Part shown: positions 8,301-15,869 of the stretch, one piece after another
Numbering within the stretch: the first letter of the stretch is position 1
How the letters are laid out: each line of letters opens with the position of its first letter
Source of the DNA: Gammaproteobacteria bacterium RIFCSPHIGHO2_12_FULL_38_11
Lineage (GTDB): Bacteria > Pseudomonadota > Gammaproteobacteria > Coxiellales > Coxiellaceae
DNA: 23,217 nucleotides
Assembly (NCBI GenBank): GCA_001801515.1
Contig: MGXX01000084.1
Location: 1-23,217, forward strand
Direction: 5' to 3'
Position numbers and translations under genes: made by a program
Notes under the pieces: model-generated
What the model saw: only the letters and a program-made list of their open reading frames with translations
The model's database searches: none
What the model was told of the DNA's origin: nothing

Positions 8301-9707
8301 ATGACAAGCTACCTCTTCTACGACATCGAAACCACCGGATTAAATAAATGTTTTGATCAAGTGCTACAATTTGCGGCCATTCGAACCGATCTTGAATTAA
8401 ATGAATTATCACGCGAAGAAATTAATATTAAATTAAACAATGATGTTATTCCTGCCCCCGCTGCAATCATTACACACCGCATTGGCGTTGAACATTTTTC
8501 ACGTGGCTTATCAGAACTAGAAGGCATACAAAAAATTCACGCTTTATTAAATGCGCCTAACACCATCAGCGTCGGTTATAATACTTTGGGGTTTGATGAT
8601 GAATTTTTACGTTTTTCATTTTATAAAAATTTATTATCGCCTTACACCCATCAATTTTCAAATGGCTGTGGACGGATGGATATTTATCCCATCACCGTCC
8701 TCTACTCCTTATTCAGGCCAGACCATTTAATCTGGCCAAATATTAATGGTAAAGCCAATTTCAAATTAGAAAACATAAACGCACAAAATAAATTATTTGA
8801 AGGTCAAGCGCACAATGCAATGGTCGATGTTGAGGTTACGCTTGCCCTTGCCAGAAAATTATTTGAAGATAAAAAAATGTGGGATTTTGTCACTGATTAT
8901 TTTCAAAAAAAATCAGACGAAGCGCGAGCAATATCCTGTGAATCCAACATAACAATAGATGAGAAAAACCATAAAATTGGATTAATGGTCAATGGCAAAA
9001 TTGGTTCAGCATCACAATTTATCGCCCCTGTCATAGCACTGGGACAACATCAACATTATAAAAATCAATCATTATGGTTACGGCTAGATGATGAAAAATT
9101 ACTTACTACAAAATTAGATGCAATCAGTAATACTACCAAAGTATTTAAAAAACGATTTGCCGAACCGCCTGTTTTTTTACCGCTAAAAAAAAGGTATTTA
9201 AGTTTGCTGTCTGACGAACGAAAAAACAAAATGGCTGATAATCAAAAATGGTTAGCAAAAAATCCAACCCTATTTCATGCTATTGCTGATTTTTATCAAC
9301 ACGAAAAATACAAGCCGGTACCGGAACGTGATGTGGATGCAGCATTATATGACATTGGATTTCCAACACCCCAAGAAGAAAAATTATTTTCGCAGTTTCA
9401 CCGCGCTGAACGCAGTAAAAAATGGGCTATTGCATTACAGTTTCCAAACATGACACGACAAACACAAGCGATGCGAATTTTAGGTCGCCATTTTCCAGAG
9501 CAATTACCCGACAAAATCAAAAAAGTGTTTAATGCTTATTTAGATGCAAGCCCCGTTGATTTTCGTGGTGAAAAGAAATTAACGGTGTCTCAAGCGTTAA
9601 TGGATATTGCTGAGTTACAAAAAACAGATAAGTTGGATGATACGCAAAAGAAATTGCTGAACGATCTTCGGCTATATTTAAGTCACCCCTATAAAAACCG
9701 CTTCTAA
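8301..9707 (+). CDS. sbcB: Exodeoxyribonuclease I (SbcB)
   Basis: Single-strand-specific 3'-5' exonuclease used in recombination and mismatch repair. The 468 residues are close to the E. coli length of 475. The DEDDh nuclease domain opens with FYDIETTGL (Asp8, Glu10), followed by QFAAIRTDLELNE, the VGYNTLGFDDEFLRF region and AHNAMVDVEVTLALAR with the catalytic His and Asp. The SH3-like and helical C-terminal domains follow (WLRLDDEKLLTTKLD, then FPEQLPDKIKKVFNAYLD). It lies 11 bases after the CDF gene. A family A repeat starts five bases after its stop. Confidence 0.96.
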   Translation: MTSYLFYDIETTGLNKCFDQVLQFAAIRTDLELNELSREEINIKLNNDVIPAPAAIITHRIGVEHFSRGLSELEGIQKIHALLNAPNTISVGYNTLGFDDEFLRFSFYKNLLSPYTHQFSNGCGRMDIYPITVLYSLFRPDHLIWPNINGKANFKLENINAQNKLFEGQAHNAMVDVEVTLALARKLFEDKKMWDFVTDYFQKKSDEARAISCESNITIDEKNHKIGLMVNGKIGSASQFIAPVIALGQHQHYKNQSLWLRLDDEKLLTTKLDAISNTTKVFKKRFAEPPVFLPLKKRYLSLLSDERKNKMADNQKWLAKNPTLFHAIADFYQHEKYKPVPERDVDAALYDIGFPTPQEEKLFSQFHRAERSKKWAIALQFPNMTRQTQAMRILGRHFPEQLPDKIKKVFNAYLDASPVDFRGEKKLTVSQALMDIAELQKTDKLDDTQKKLLNDLRLYLSHPYKNRF

Positions 9708-9711
9708 ATTT

Positions 9712-9760
9712 CCCCCTTTGAAAAAGGGGGTCGATTTTGCAGAAGCCAAAACCGGGGGAT
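9712..9760. repeat. Family A palindromic element, copy 3 (between sbcB and the coiled-coil gene)
   Basis: Stem 1 pairs CCCCCTTT (9712-9719) with AAAGGGGG (9723-9730). Stem 2 pairs CGATTTTG (9732-9739) with CAAAACCG (9747-9754), with one A-C mismatch. It fills the gap between two convergent gene ends and is followed by a T-run on the plus strand, so it may also act as a terminator here. Confidence 0.92.
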
Positions 9761-9765
9761 TTTTT

Positions 9766-10122
9766 CTATTTAGCTGTAGCAGGCTTCGCTGCCGCAGACG
9801 CTGCTGCAGGAGCCGCTGGTGCTGCCGCTGAAGACGCCACCATTTCTGTTTGCACTTGTTTAATTTCATTGGTTAATTGCACTTGCATTTTTTGCATTTC
9901 ATTTTGTACATGGGCAATTTGCGCTTGCACATTGGCTTGTAAATTCGCAATGGCCTTTTGTGTTGCCGCTTGTTGCGCTGCCAAAGCTTGCTTAAAAGTC
10001 ACTGCTTGCGCCTGAATTTGCTGTTGCAAAGTATTAATTGCTGCTTGATCAGAAGCGCCTGCAGCGAATGCAGATGCTGAAAACCCCATGAAAATCATCA
10101 TTGAAATAGTTGTTAATTTCAT
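9766..10122 (-). CDS. Small exported Ala/Gln-rich coiled-coil protein, function unknown
   Basis: The 118-residue protein has a clear signal peptide (MKLTTISMMIFMGFSASAFA, cleavage probably after residue 20 or 21). A long Gln/Ala-rich stretch follows (about residues 27-95, INTLQQQIQAQ to EIKQVQTEM) with coiled-coil heptad character. The tail is low-complexity Ala/Pro (APAAPAAASAAA). GGAG stands nine bases before the ATG. There is no lipobox cysteine, so it is probably a soluble periplasmic or secreted coiled-coil protein. No family was recognised. Its stop codon lies just after repeat copy A3. Confidence 0.8.
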   Translation of the reverse strand: MKLTTISMMIFMGFSASAFAAGASDQAAINTLQQQIQAQAVTFKQALAAQQAATQKAIANLQANVQAQIAHVQNEMQKMQVQLTNEIKQVQTEMVASSAAAPAAPAAASAAAKPATAK

Positions 10123-10150
10123 TGTACATACTCCGTTATGTGGTTGATCT

Positions 10151-10202
10151 GAGACGTAATAAATCGCGTCTCCTCTACGACGACGCAGGTCGAGATTTAT
10201 TA
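10151..10202. repeat. Family C palindromic repeat overlapping the permease 3' end
   Basis: GAGACG (10151-10156) pairs with CGTCTC (10167-10172) around TAATAAATCG. An outer pair is TAATAAATC (10157-10165) with GATTTATTA further right. The core AATAAATCG...CGTCTC recurs upstream of tsaB at 12404-12434. The permease stop codon (10175-10177) and its last codons (NKSRPASS) lie inside this element. Confidence 0.7.
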
Positions 10203-11584
10203 TAACCTACAATCCAGCTGTAAATAAACGGTACCAAACAACCGATCACAACACCACTGATGATAATAATTTCATATCGCATTATATTCCCCACAGGGAT
10301 TTGTGATGGCGGAACAAATCCAATCACCACCGCAAACAAACACGTTACTAATCCCAACAAGCCAGTAAACCATAAGCCTACTTTCCCACCTGGAATTTTA
10401 AATGATCTAGGCACATCCGGAAATTTATAGCGTAATACAATGGCTGCAGGAAACATCGCAACATAAACCAACAAAGCTAATATGGTTGTCACATCCGTTA
10501 ACACCCAAAATCCCCCTGATACTGTCGGCATTAAAATAAAAGCGGAGCACATGAACGTAAACAATATGCCTTGCAACATTAAAATTCGTACTGGTGTGTT
10601 ATTTTTTGAAACTTTTGAAAAATATTTTGGAAACGAGCCATCTCGCGCTGCCGCTAACATTCCTTTGCTTGGCCCTAACATCCATGCTGCCGCTCCACCA
10701 ATCGCGCCACACACAATTAATATCGCTAAAATAGGCATAAACCACATCATGTGAAATGTCTCAAAAAAGAATTCAAATGCCTGTAATAATCCCGCCACAA
10801 TATTAATTTTATTGGCAGGCACGACAATTGAAATCGCCAATGAGCCCAAAATTAATGTCGTTAAAATTAATATCATTGAATAATATACAGCACGCGGATA
10901 ATCACGTTGTGGATTAGCGACTTCACGTGCATGCGCTGCGGACATTTCCATGCCGACCAAACCATATAAAATTGCGATAAATAAAACCAGATTATTGATA
11001 TTGCTTAAATCAGGAAAAAATGATTTTTCAGTAAAAACAATATTAATGGGTCGACCCATCATGACCCACACAATACCTAATACAATAATAAATAGCATCG
11101 GTACCAATGTACCCACGATGGCTGAAAAATTACTGAGCCTGCTTGCGGCAGTCATGCCCAAACAATTAACAAAAGTGCAACCCCAAAAGACAAGCATGAT
11201 CACACTCAACATATAAAATTTATCGTGCGATAAAGCGGGGTTAATTGCATAAGCAATGGTAACGGCAATAACCGACATGATAGTTGGATACCAAACGACA
11301 TTATAAAACCACTGTAACCATATGGTTAAAAATCCAATTTTTTTACCAAAAGCTTCACGCACCCAAACATAAACACCACCTGTTTCTGGCCAGCCCGTAG
11401 CCAACTCTGCCGACACCAGTGAGACCGGTAGAAAAAAAGTAATGGCCGCTAATAAGTAATAAAATACGGCGGAAAAGCCATACTCTGCACTAAAAGGCAA
11501 TGTACGCAAGCTGTCGATCGCAATCACATTGATTGCCACTAGGCTTAGCACACTTAAGGGTTTTCGAATACTAATACTGCTCAT
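10175..11584 (-). CDS. APC-superfamily amino-acid permease, GadC-like (glutamate:GABA antiporter type)
   Basis: Inner-membrane amino-acid transporter with 12 predicted membrane segments in 469 residues. TM1 is VLSLVAINVIAIDSLRTLPFSAEYG. ELATGWPETGGVYVWVREAFG is the conserved TM3 region, GLVGMEMSAAHAREVANPQRDYPRA is the TM6 region typical of GadC-like antiporters, and AWMLGPSKGMLAAARDGSFP marks TM8. The substrate cannot be read; glutamate/GABA or another amino acid is possible. The long C-plug that closes E. coli GadC is absent. The final residues (NKSRPASS) are encoded by a family C repeat. GAGAGA lies upstream of the ATG. Confidence 0.88.
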   Translation of the reverse strand: MSSISIRKPLSVLSLVAINVIAIDSLRTLPFSAEYGFSAVFYYLLAAITFFLPVSLVSAELATGWPETGGVYVWVREAFGKKIGFLTIWLQWFYNVVWYPTIMSVIAVTIAYAINPALSHDKFYMLSVIMLVFWGCTFVNCLGMTAASRLSNFSAIVGTLVPMLFIIVLGIVWVMMGRPINIVFTEKSFFPDLSNINNLVLFIAILYGLVGMEMSAAHAREVANPQRDYPRAVYYSMILILTTLILGSLAISIVVPANKINIVAGLLQAFEFFFETFHMMWFMPILAILIVCGAIGGAAAWMLGPSKGMLAAARDGSFPKYFSKVSKNNTPVRILMLQGILFTFMCSAFILMPTVSGGFWVLTDVTTILALLVYVAMFPAAIVLRYKFPDVPRSFKIPGGKVGLWFTGLLGLVTCLFAVVIGFVPPSQIPVGNIMRYEIIIISGVVIGCLVPFIYSWIVGYNKSRPASS

Positions 11585-11668
11585 GATGTTTCTCTCTCAA
11601 TTAGCATAGAAACGCTGGCGGTAGCCTGCGTGTAAATTTCGCTTTAAAAAATGGTTAGTAATATAGGT

Positions 11669-12391
11669 TTAATTTTGTGTGTGAACCACACGATGTCGAA
11701 TATAATGTGGATGTGCGTTCTCCGGAGAAACGATCTCATTGTTGAGATATTTTGATATTGCAATTGTTAACATTGCTTTTGCATCCGGATAAAGTTCAGT
11801 TTGTATGTCGCTGGCTTGTGAAAAAATACTAGGAGACAATTTTTCTTTGTAGACAGACCAAGCATTGCCAACAAGTTTAAATGGTACTTTAGAAAAAGCA
11901 TTTATGTCAATGTTTTCAGGTGTACACAAAGCGTTTTCACGCTTTGATTGCATGATGCCATTTTCATCGGATTCATAAAATCCCCAGTAAATTTCGTCCA
12001 TTCTGGCGTCCCAGCCTGAGACAATAAATCCCCCCGGTTTCGCTGCACAAAACTGACCCCCTTTTTCAAAGGGGATAATCACTGTCTGCGCCAAGGTCTG
12101 CAACGTTGACACTGGAATTAACGGAATCGTTAATCCAAACCCCAAACCCTGTGCCGTCGCCGTTGCCAATCGAACACCCATAAAACTACCGGGGCCACAA
12201 CCAAACGCAATGACTGTTAAATCAGATAAATTAATTTTTGCTTCCGATAATAAATCCTGAATCATGGGCAAAATTAATTTTGCATGTTGTTGCGGCGCAA
12301 TTTCATGACGCGAATAAATCTTCCCATCAACTTGCAATGCTGCACTGCAAGCATTGGTTGCAGTATCAAACGCTAAAATATTTATTCTCAC
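11669..12391 (-). CDS. tsaB: TsaB, tRNA threonylcarbamoyladenosine (t6A) biosynthesis protein, with an in-frame repeat insertion
   Basis: Partner of TsaD and TsaE in t6A37 modification of ANN-decoding tRNAs. ILAFDTATNACSAAL opens the ASKHA fold, followed by AFGCGPGSFMGVRLATATAQGL and WDARMDEIYWGFYE. The GTG at 12391 is preferred (GGAG seven bases upstream, 240 residues). The longer frame to 12475 runs through family C repeat DNA and overlaps pabB. Between LAQTV and WDARM, about residues 105-125, a family A element is translated as IPFEKGGQFCAAKPGGFIV. This stretch is about 10 residues longer than in E. coli TsaB. The catalytically important surfaces look intact. Confidence 0.92.
   Translation of the reverse strand: MRINILAFDTATNACSAALQVDGKIYSRHEIAPQQHAKLILPMIQDLLSEAKINLSDLTVIAFGCGPGSFMGVRLATATAQGLGFGLTIPLIPVSTLQTLAQTVIIPFEKGGQFCAAKPGGFIVSGWDARMDEIYWGFYESDENGIMQSKRENALCTPENIDINAFSKVPFKLVGNAWSVYKEKLSPSIFSQASDIQTELYPDAKAMLTIAISKYLNNEIVSPENAHPHYIRHRVVHTQN
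12028..12076 (-). repeat. Family A palindromic element, copy 4 (inside tsaB)
   Basis: Stem 1 pairs CCCCTTT (12058-12064) with AAAGGGG (12068-12074). Stem 2 pairs CGGTTT (12035-12040) with AAACTG (12050-12055), with one G-T wobble. Its orientation relative to the host gene is opposite to the copies in sufA and pabB, yet it is still open in the coding frame. Confidence 0.88.
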
Positions 12392-12403
12392 ATTCACACT
12401 CCA

Positions 12404-12434
12404 ACGACGCAATAAATCGACGTCTCTACCACCA
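12404..12434. repeat. Family C repeat in the tsaB-pabB divergent region
   Basis: The stretch ACGACGCAATAAATCG followed by ACGTCTCTAC matches the core of the element at 10151-10202. It sits in the 72-base region between the divergent tsaB and pabB starts. It contributes an open frame 5' to tsaB, which is why a longer tsaB start can be misread. It probably overlaps the promoters of both genes. Confidence 0.6.
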
Positions 12435-12463
12435 GCATTGGCGCTATGGTAACCTACTGCCCC

Positions 12464-13885
12464 ATGTACACACAAATATTACCCTACAAAATTAACAGCG
12501 CTGAATTGTTTGAGCATTTCGTGCATCTTCCTTATTCGGTGTTTTTTGACAGCTGTCGATCAGTACAGGGCGAAGGACGTTACGATATTATTTCTGCACT
12601 GCCGTGCGAAGTAATTAAAAATCCTCTCGATATTGCCAACGCAATATCGACCCCCTTTTTTAAAAGGGGGCATCTTCCCAATAAACATAATCTCCCCTTT
12701 ACGATCGGCGCGATGGGTTATTTCAGTTACGACATGGGTCGACAATTGGAAAAAATTCCTGAAATTGCATTGAATGATATTGCTTTACCTCAAGCGATTA
12801 TTGGCATTTATGATTGGAGCATCGTTGTTGATCATCTCGAACAGAAGACGTATTTTACGTCGCTGCATGATTTCGATCATCCCAAAATAAAAAATATTCT
12901 AGATAGGTTAAACAGAGCCAATGGAAGCGAGAGCGCAAGCGACCGCGAAACTCAAGTCTGCAGTAAAATAAATTCAATGCCATTCTCTATCACAAAAAAC
13001 TTCAAATCAAACATGACGCGCGAATATTATAACAATGCATTCAACGAAGTTAAAAAAAACATAGTGGCAGGAAATTGTTATCAAGTAAATTTAGCGCAAC
13101 GTTTTACCGCTGAATTTACAGGTTCCACTTGGGAAGCCTACAAATTACTACGCGAAAAAAATCCTGCACCCTACGCTGCCTTTATGCAATTAGACAATGC
13201 GTCAATCTTATCTTTATCTCCCGAACGGTTTTTAAAAGTATTCATAGATAGCACAGAAGTGCAGGCGGAAGCCCGCGCGCAAACGAGCGACACATTACGC
13301 CAAGCGCAACACACCTTAACCGTCGAAACAAAGCCCATCAAGGGCACCGCATCGCGATTTACAGATCCTCTTCAAGACAAAAAATCTGCAGATGATTTGT
13401 TAGCGAGCGAAAAAGACCGCGCCGAAAATACCATGATCGTCGATTTATTGCGAAATGATATAAGCCGCAGCTGTATCGCCGGATCAGTAAAAGTTCCCAA
13501 ACTATGTGCGCTGGAAAGCTTTAGCAACGTGCATCATTTAGTGAGTACGGTTACCGGAAAATTATCGCCTGATAAAACGGCGATGGATTTACTACAAGCC
13601 TGTTTTCCAGGCGGTTCAATCACGGGTGCACCAAAAATTGCAGCAATGGAAATCATTGAAGCGCTCGAGCCACATCGCCGCTCGCTTTACTGTGGCAGCT
13701 TGTTTTATGCGGATATGAATGGCAATTTAGACAGCAACATCGCCATTCGCACTGTGATTTGTGACGGCTATAAAATGCATCTCTATGCTGGCGGCGGAAT
13801 TGTGTATGATTCTGAATGTGAAAAAGAGTATGAGGAAACAATGATAAAAATAAAAAAAATCATGGGGTTATTAAGCATTCGTTAG
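12464..13885 (+). CDS. pabB: Aminodeoxychorismate synthase component I (PabB), with repeat-derived insertions
   Basis: Chorismate-using enzyme that makes 4-amino-4-deoxychorismate for folate. The active core is present: SPERFLKV, ETKPIKGT with the PabB-type lysine (about residue 293), DRAENTMIVDLLRNDISR and FPGGSITGAPK (about 384-391), ending with GGGIVYDSECEKEYEE. The ATG at 12464 fits the usual N-terminus; an ATG at 12446 is also open. The 473 residues exceed E. coli PabB by about 20. Three segments look inserted: 53-72 (family A), 152-163 (family B) and about 261-285 between SPERF and ETKPIKGT (origin unclear). All keep the frame. Confidence 0.93.
   Translation: MYTQILPYKINSAELFEHFVHLPYSVFFDSCRSVQGEGRYDIISALPCEVIKNPLDIANAISTPFFKRGHLPNKHNLPFTIGAMGYFSYDMGRQLEKIPEIALNDIALPQAIIGIYDWSIVVDHLEQKTYFTSLHDFDHPKIKNILDRLNRANGSESASDRETQVCSKINSMPFSITKNFKSNMTREYYNNAFNEVKKNIVAGNCYQVNLAQRFTAEFTGSTWEAYKLLREKNPAPYAAFMQLDNASILSLSPERFLKVFIDSTEVQAEARAQTSDTLRQAQHTLTVETKPIKGTASRFTDPLQDKKSADDLLASEKDRAENTMIVDLLRNDISRSCIAGSVKVPKLCALESFSNVHHLVSTVTGKLSPDKTAMDLLQACFPGGSITGAPKIAAMEIIEALEPHRRSLYCGSLFYADMNGNLDSNIAIRTVICDGYKMHLYAGGGIVYDSECEKEYEETMIKIKKIMGLLSIR
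12623..12672 (+). repeat. Family A palindromic element, copy 5 (inside pabB)
   Basis: Stem 2 pairs TCGATATTGC (12627-12636) perfectly with GCAATATCGA (12641-12650) around a CAAC loop. Stem 1 pairs CCCCCTTTT (12651-12659) with AAAAGGGGG (12662-12670). Translated as NPLDIANAISTPFFKRGHL, parallel to the SufA tail NPSDFADAKSFPFEKGG. Confidence 0.9.
12917..12953 (+). repeat. Family B repeat element inside pabB
   Basis: GCCAATGGAAGCGAGA is followed by GCGCAA and then GCGACCGCGAAACTC. The outer parts match the flanks of the sufS insertion at 3076-3202 with one mismatch each. Translated as ANGSESASDRET in the linker before the chorismate-binding domain of PabB. Confidence 0.72.
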
Positions 13886-13935
13886 TCTATTCCTCTTTGT
13901 TTTCAAAATTTATTTCAACACAACAAAACCTATGT

Positions 13936-13965
13936 TATAGTTTGAGTAAGGCAGTCTGACTTACT
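13936..13965 (+). promoter_or_regulatory. Promoter -10 and 21-bp palindromic operator of the antitoxin-toxin genes
   Basis: A -10-like TATAGT lies at 13936-13941; a weak -35-like TTTCAA at 13913-13918 gives 17-base spacing. Immediately downstream, positions 13945-13965 form a near-perfect palindrome: AGTAAGGCAG, central T, CTGACTTACT, with one mismatched pair. Such a site over the start of transcription fits autoregulation by the AbrB-type antitoxin encoded at 13981. Confidence 0.6.
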
Positions 13966-13980
13966 TACGGAACTTTTATC

Positions 13981-14241
13981 ATGAATATTTCAACTACAAT
14001 ACGTGAAAAAGTAATTCTTTCTTCGAAAGGACAAGTGGTTATTCCAAAATCATTACGCATAAAGCTAGGGATGCATTCTGGAAATGAATTACTGCTTTTG
14101 GTAAGACTAGATGGTGTTCTTGAAATAAAACCCATCAAACGCTCGATAGCAATGTTATTTGGTTGTTGCAAACGTCCAAATCAAAAACCCATGACTGTGA
14201 AAGAGATGGATAAAGCCATCATGAAAGCAGTATCAGAATAG
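13981..14241 (+). CDS. AbrB/MazE-family antitoxin-like DNA-binding protein
   Basis: The 86-residue protein has a SpoVT-AbrB fold N-terminus: VILSSKGQVVIPKSLRIKLGMHSGNELLLLVRLDGVLEIKP (about residues 11-51). The C-terminal tail (about 52-86, ending TVKEMDKAIMKAVSE) probably wraps the toxin, as VapB tails do. The start has GGAAC nine bases upstream. It is followed 15 bases later by a PIN-domain toxin gene, giving a VapBC-type pair. A palindromic operator lies 16 bases before the start codon, so autorepression is likely. Confidence 0.88.
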   Translation: MNISTTIREKVILSSKGQVVIPKSLRIKLGMHSGNELLLLVRLDGVLEIKPIKRSIAMLFGCCKRPNQKPMTVKEMDKAIMKAVSE

Positions 14242-14256
14242 ACAAGGATAATAAAA

Positions 14257-14661
14257 ATGATCGGATGCGATACAAATATATTAGTACGCGCTGCGTTAGA
14301 CGATAATCCGCGTGAAGCAAAAATAGCAAAACAACTACTCACAAAACTTGCTGCAGAAAAAAAATTATTTATTGCCTCATATGCTATCCTCGAAATGGTT
14401 TGGGTATTAAAAATAAAAAAAAGAACTCGGCACGAGATTTGTGAAGCTGTTCTGACACTATTGGATTCGGTGGGTGTTACCGTTAGTCAACGAGAAATTG
14501 TAACTACCGCTTTAGAAATGTATTCCAATGGGAAAGCTGATTTCGGAGATTATTTAATATTAGCCGAAGGTCAGTTCAATGGCGCAGCTTCCTTAGCAAG
14601 TTTTGATAAGGATTTATGCAAAGATAATCATCACGCAAAACATCCCAAAAAATATCTATAA
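14257..14661 (+). CDS. VapC-type PIN-domain ribonuclease toxin
   Basis: The 134-residue PIN domain protein is a likely site-specific RNase held in check by the upstream AbrB-type antitoxin. Acidic active-site residues are visible: Asp5 in MIGCDTNILVRAAL, the Glu of SYAILEMVWVL, the first Asp of KADFGDYLI and the Asp of LASFDKDL. AAGGA stands eight bases before the ATG. The stop overlaps the xseA start as TAATG, so the toxin gene is coupled to a housekeeping gene. The active site looks complete, so the toxin is presumably functional. Confidence 0.88.
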   Translation: MIGCDTNILVRAALDDNPREAKIAKQLLTKLAAEKKLFIASYAILEMVWVLKIKKRTRHEICEAVLTLLDSVGVTVSQREIVTTALEMYSNGKADFGDYLILAEGQFNGAASLASFDKDLCKDNHHAKHPKKYL

Positions 14662-15869
14662 TGCCAAACAAACCTATTTACACCGTCTCCACCCTTAACG
14701 CCGAATCCGCCGCGTTATTAGCAGCGCATTTCGGTTTTATTTATGTCACGGGAGAAATTTCAAATTTATCCAAACCCAGCTCCGGTCATTTATATTTTTC
14801 TCTGAAAGATCCCTCAGCGCAAGTTCGCTGCGCCCTATTTCGTTTTCAACACCAACAAGTTAATTTCACTTTAGAAAATGGGCAAGAAGTCATTGTTCAA
14901 GCCAAAGTAAGCTTATACGAACCACGCGGAGATTTTCAATTAATTGTTACCAGTGTGCAATTGGCCGGCGCTGGAAAATTACAAATTGCTTTTGAAAAAC
15001 TAAAAAAGGAATTGGAAAAACAAGGCTTATTTTTAGATGAAAATAAAAAACCCTTACCTTACATTCCAAAATGCATTGGCATCATCACCTCTGCAACAGC
15101 TGCCGCGTTACAAGATATTTTAAAAGTTTTGAAAAAAAGATTTCCCACTATTCCTGTGATTATTTATCCCACCCAAGTTCAAGGCAGTTTAGCCGCTGGA
15201 CAAATTGTCAATGCCATTGCGCTAGCCAATACACATAAAAAATGTGACGTTTTAATTCTTGCTCGCGGCGGCGGATCCATTGAAGATTTATGGCCATTTA
15301 ACGAGGCGATGGTTGCCTACGCTATTTTTGAAAGTGCCATTCCGATTATTACCGGCATTGGCCATCAAACAGATTTTACGATTGCGGATTTTGTTGCGGA
15401 TTTTCGTGCACCCACACCTTCATCTGCGGCTGAACACACAACGCCCGATTGCACAGAATTATTAGAACAATTGAATCATTTTTATCAACGCTTATTTCAA
15501 TTAATCAGTTCTCAATTAAAGGCATACAAAACACATTTGGCGCATTTACAAAAACGACTAAAACATCCCGGTGAGAAAATAAGATTACAGGCGCAACAAT
15601 TAGATCAGCTGGAAAATAATTTACGCCGCATCATGCAATTTTACTTACAAAAAACACAAGAAAAAGTTGCGCATTGTGCGCATATGCTAGAAACACTGAG
15701 TCCATTGAAAATATTGCAACGCGGATATAGCATCACACGACACAAACTAAGCAATAAGGTCATTACGCGCTATGATGAAGTTGTCACTGGAGATTCTATT
15801 GTGACAAGATTGGCTGACGGGGAAATTGAGTCTATTATCCTAGGGAAACGACATGGCAAGCAATGTTGA
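14661..15869 (+). CDS. xseA: Exodeoxyribonuclease VII large subunit (XseA)
   Basis: Catalytic subunit of ExoVII, which degrades single-stranded DNA to oligonucleotides together with XseB (not in this window). The OB-fold spans about residues 1-100 (FGFIYVTGEISNLSKPSSGHLYFSLKD). The catalytic domain includes IGIITSATAAALQDIL, LARGGGSIEDLWPFNEAMVAYAI and ITGIGHQTDFTIADFVADFRAPTPSSAAE, followed by the long helical region. YSITR near the C-terminus is typical. The 402 residues are at the short end of the family. The start shares one base with the vapC-like stop; the end overlaps the next gene by 17 bases. Confidence 0.96.
   Translation: MPNKPIYTVSTLNAESAALLAAHFGFIYVTGEISNLSKPSSGHLYFSLKDPSAQVRCALFRFQHQQVNFTLENGQEVIVQAKVSLYEPRGDFQLIVTSVQLAGAGKLQIAFEKLKKELEKQGLFLDENKKPLPYIPKCIGIITSATAAALQDILKVLKKRFPTIPVIIYPTQVQGSLAAGQIVNAIALANTHKKCDVLILARGGGSIEDLWPFNEAMVAYAIFESAIPIITGIGHQTDFTIADFVADFRAPTPSSAAEHTTPDCTELLEQLNHFYQRLFQLISSQLKAYKTHLAHLQKRLKHPGEKIRLQAQQLDQLENNLRRIMQFYLQKTQEKVAHCAHMLETLSPLKILQRGYSITRHKLSNKVITRYDEVVTGDSIVTRLADGEIESIILGKRHGKQC

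Noticed and set aside
9737..10015. Cys/Ala-rich plus-strand frame opposite the exported coiled-coil gene
   Set aside because: It is the antisense reading of the Ala/Gln-rich repeat codons, begins inside repeat copy A3 and has no ribosome-binding site.
12391..12475. Longer N-terminus for TsaB from an ATG at 12475
   Set aside because: The extension reads through family C repeat DNA, overlaps the pabB start and has no homologous residues; the GTG at 12391 has a well-spaced GGAG.
1950..12672. Family A elements as a CRISPR array or as plain rho-independent terminators
   Set aside because: The copies are kilobases apart with no spacer pattern, and three lie inside open reading frames, so neither explanation covers the family. 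Copy 3 may still terminate transcription locally.
13653..13841. Minus-strand small frame inside the 3' part of pabB
   Set aside because: Antisense shadow of the conserved chorismate-binding domain, with no start signal.
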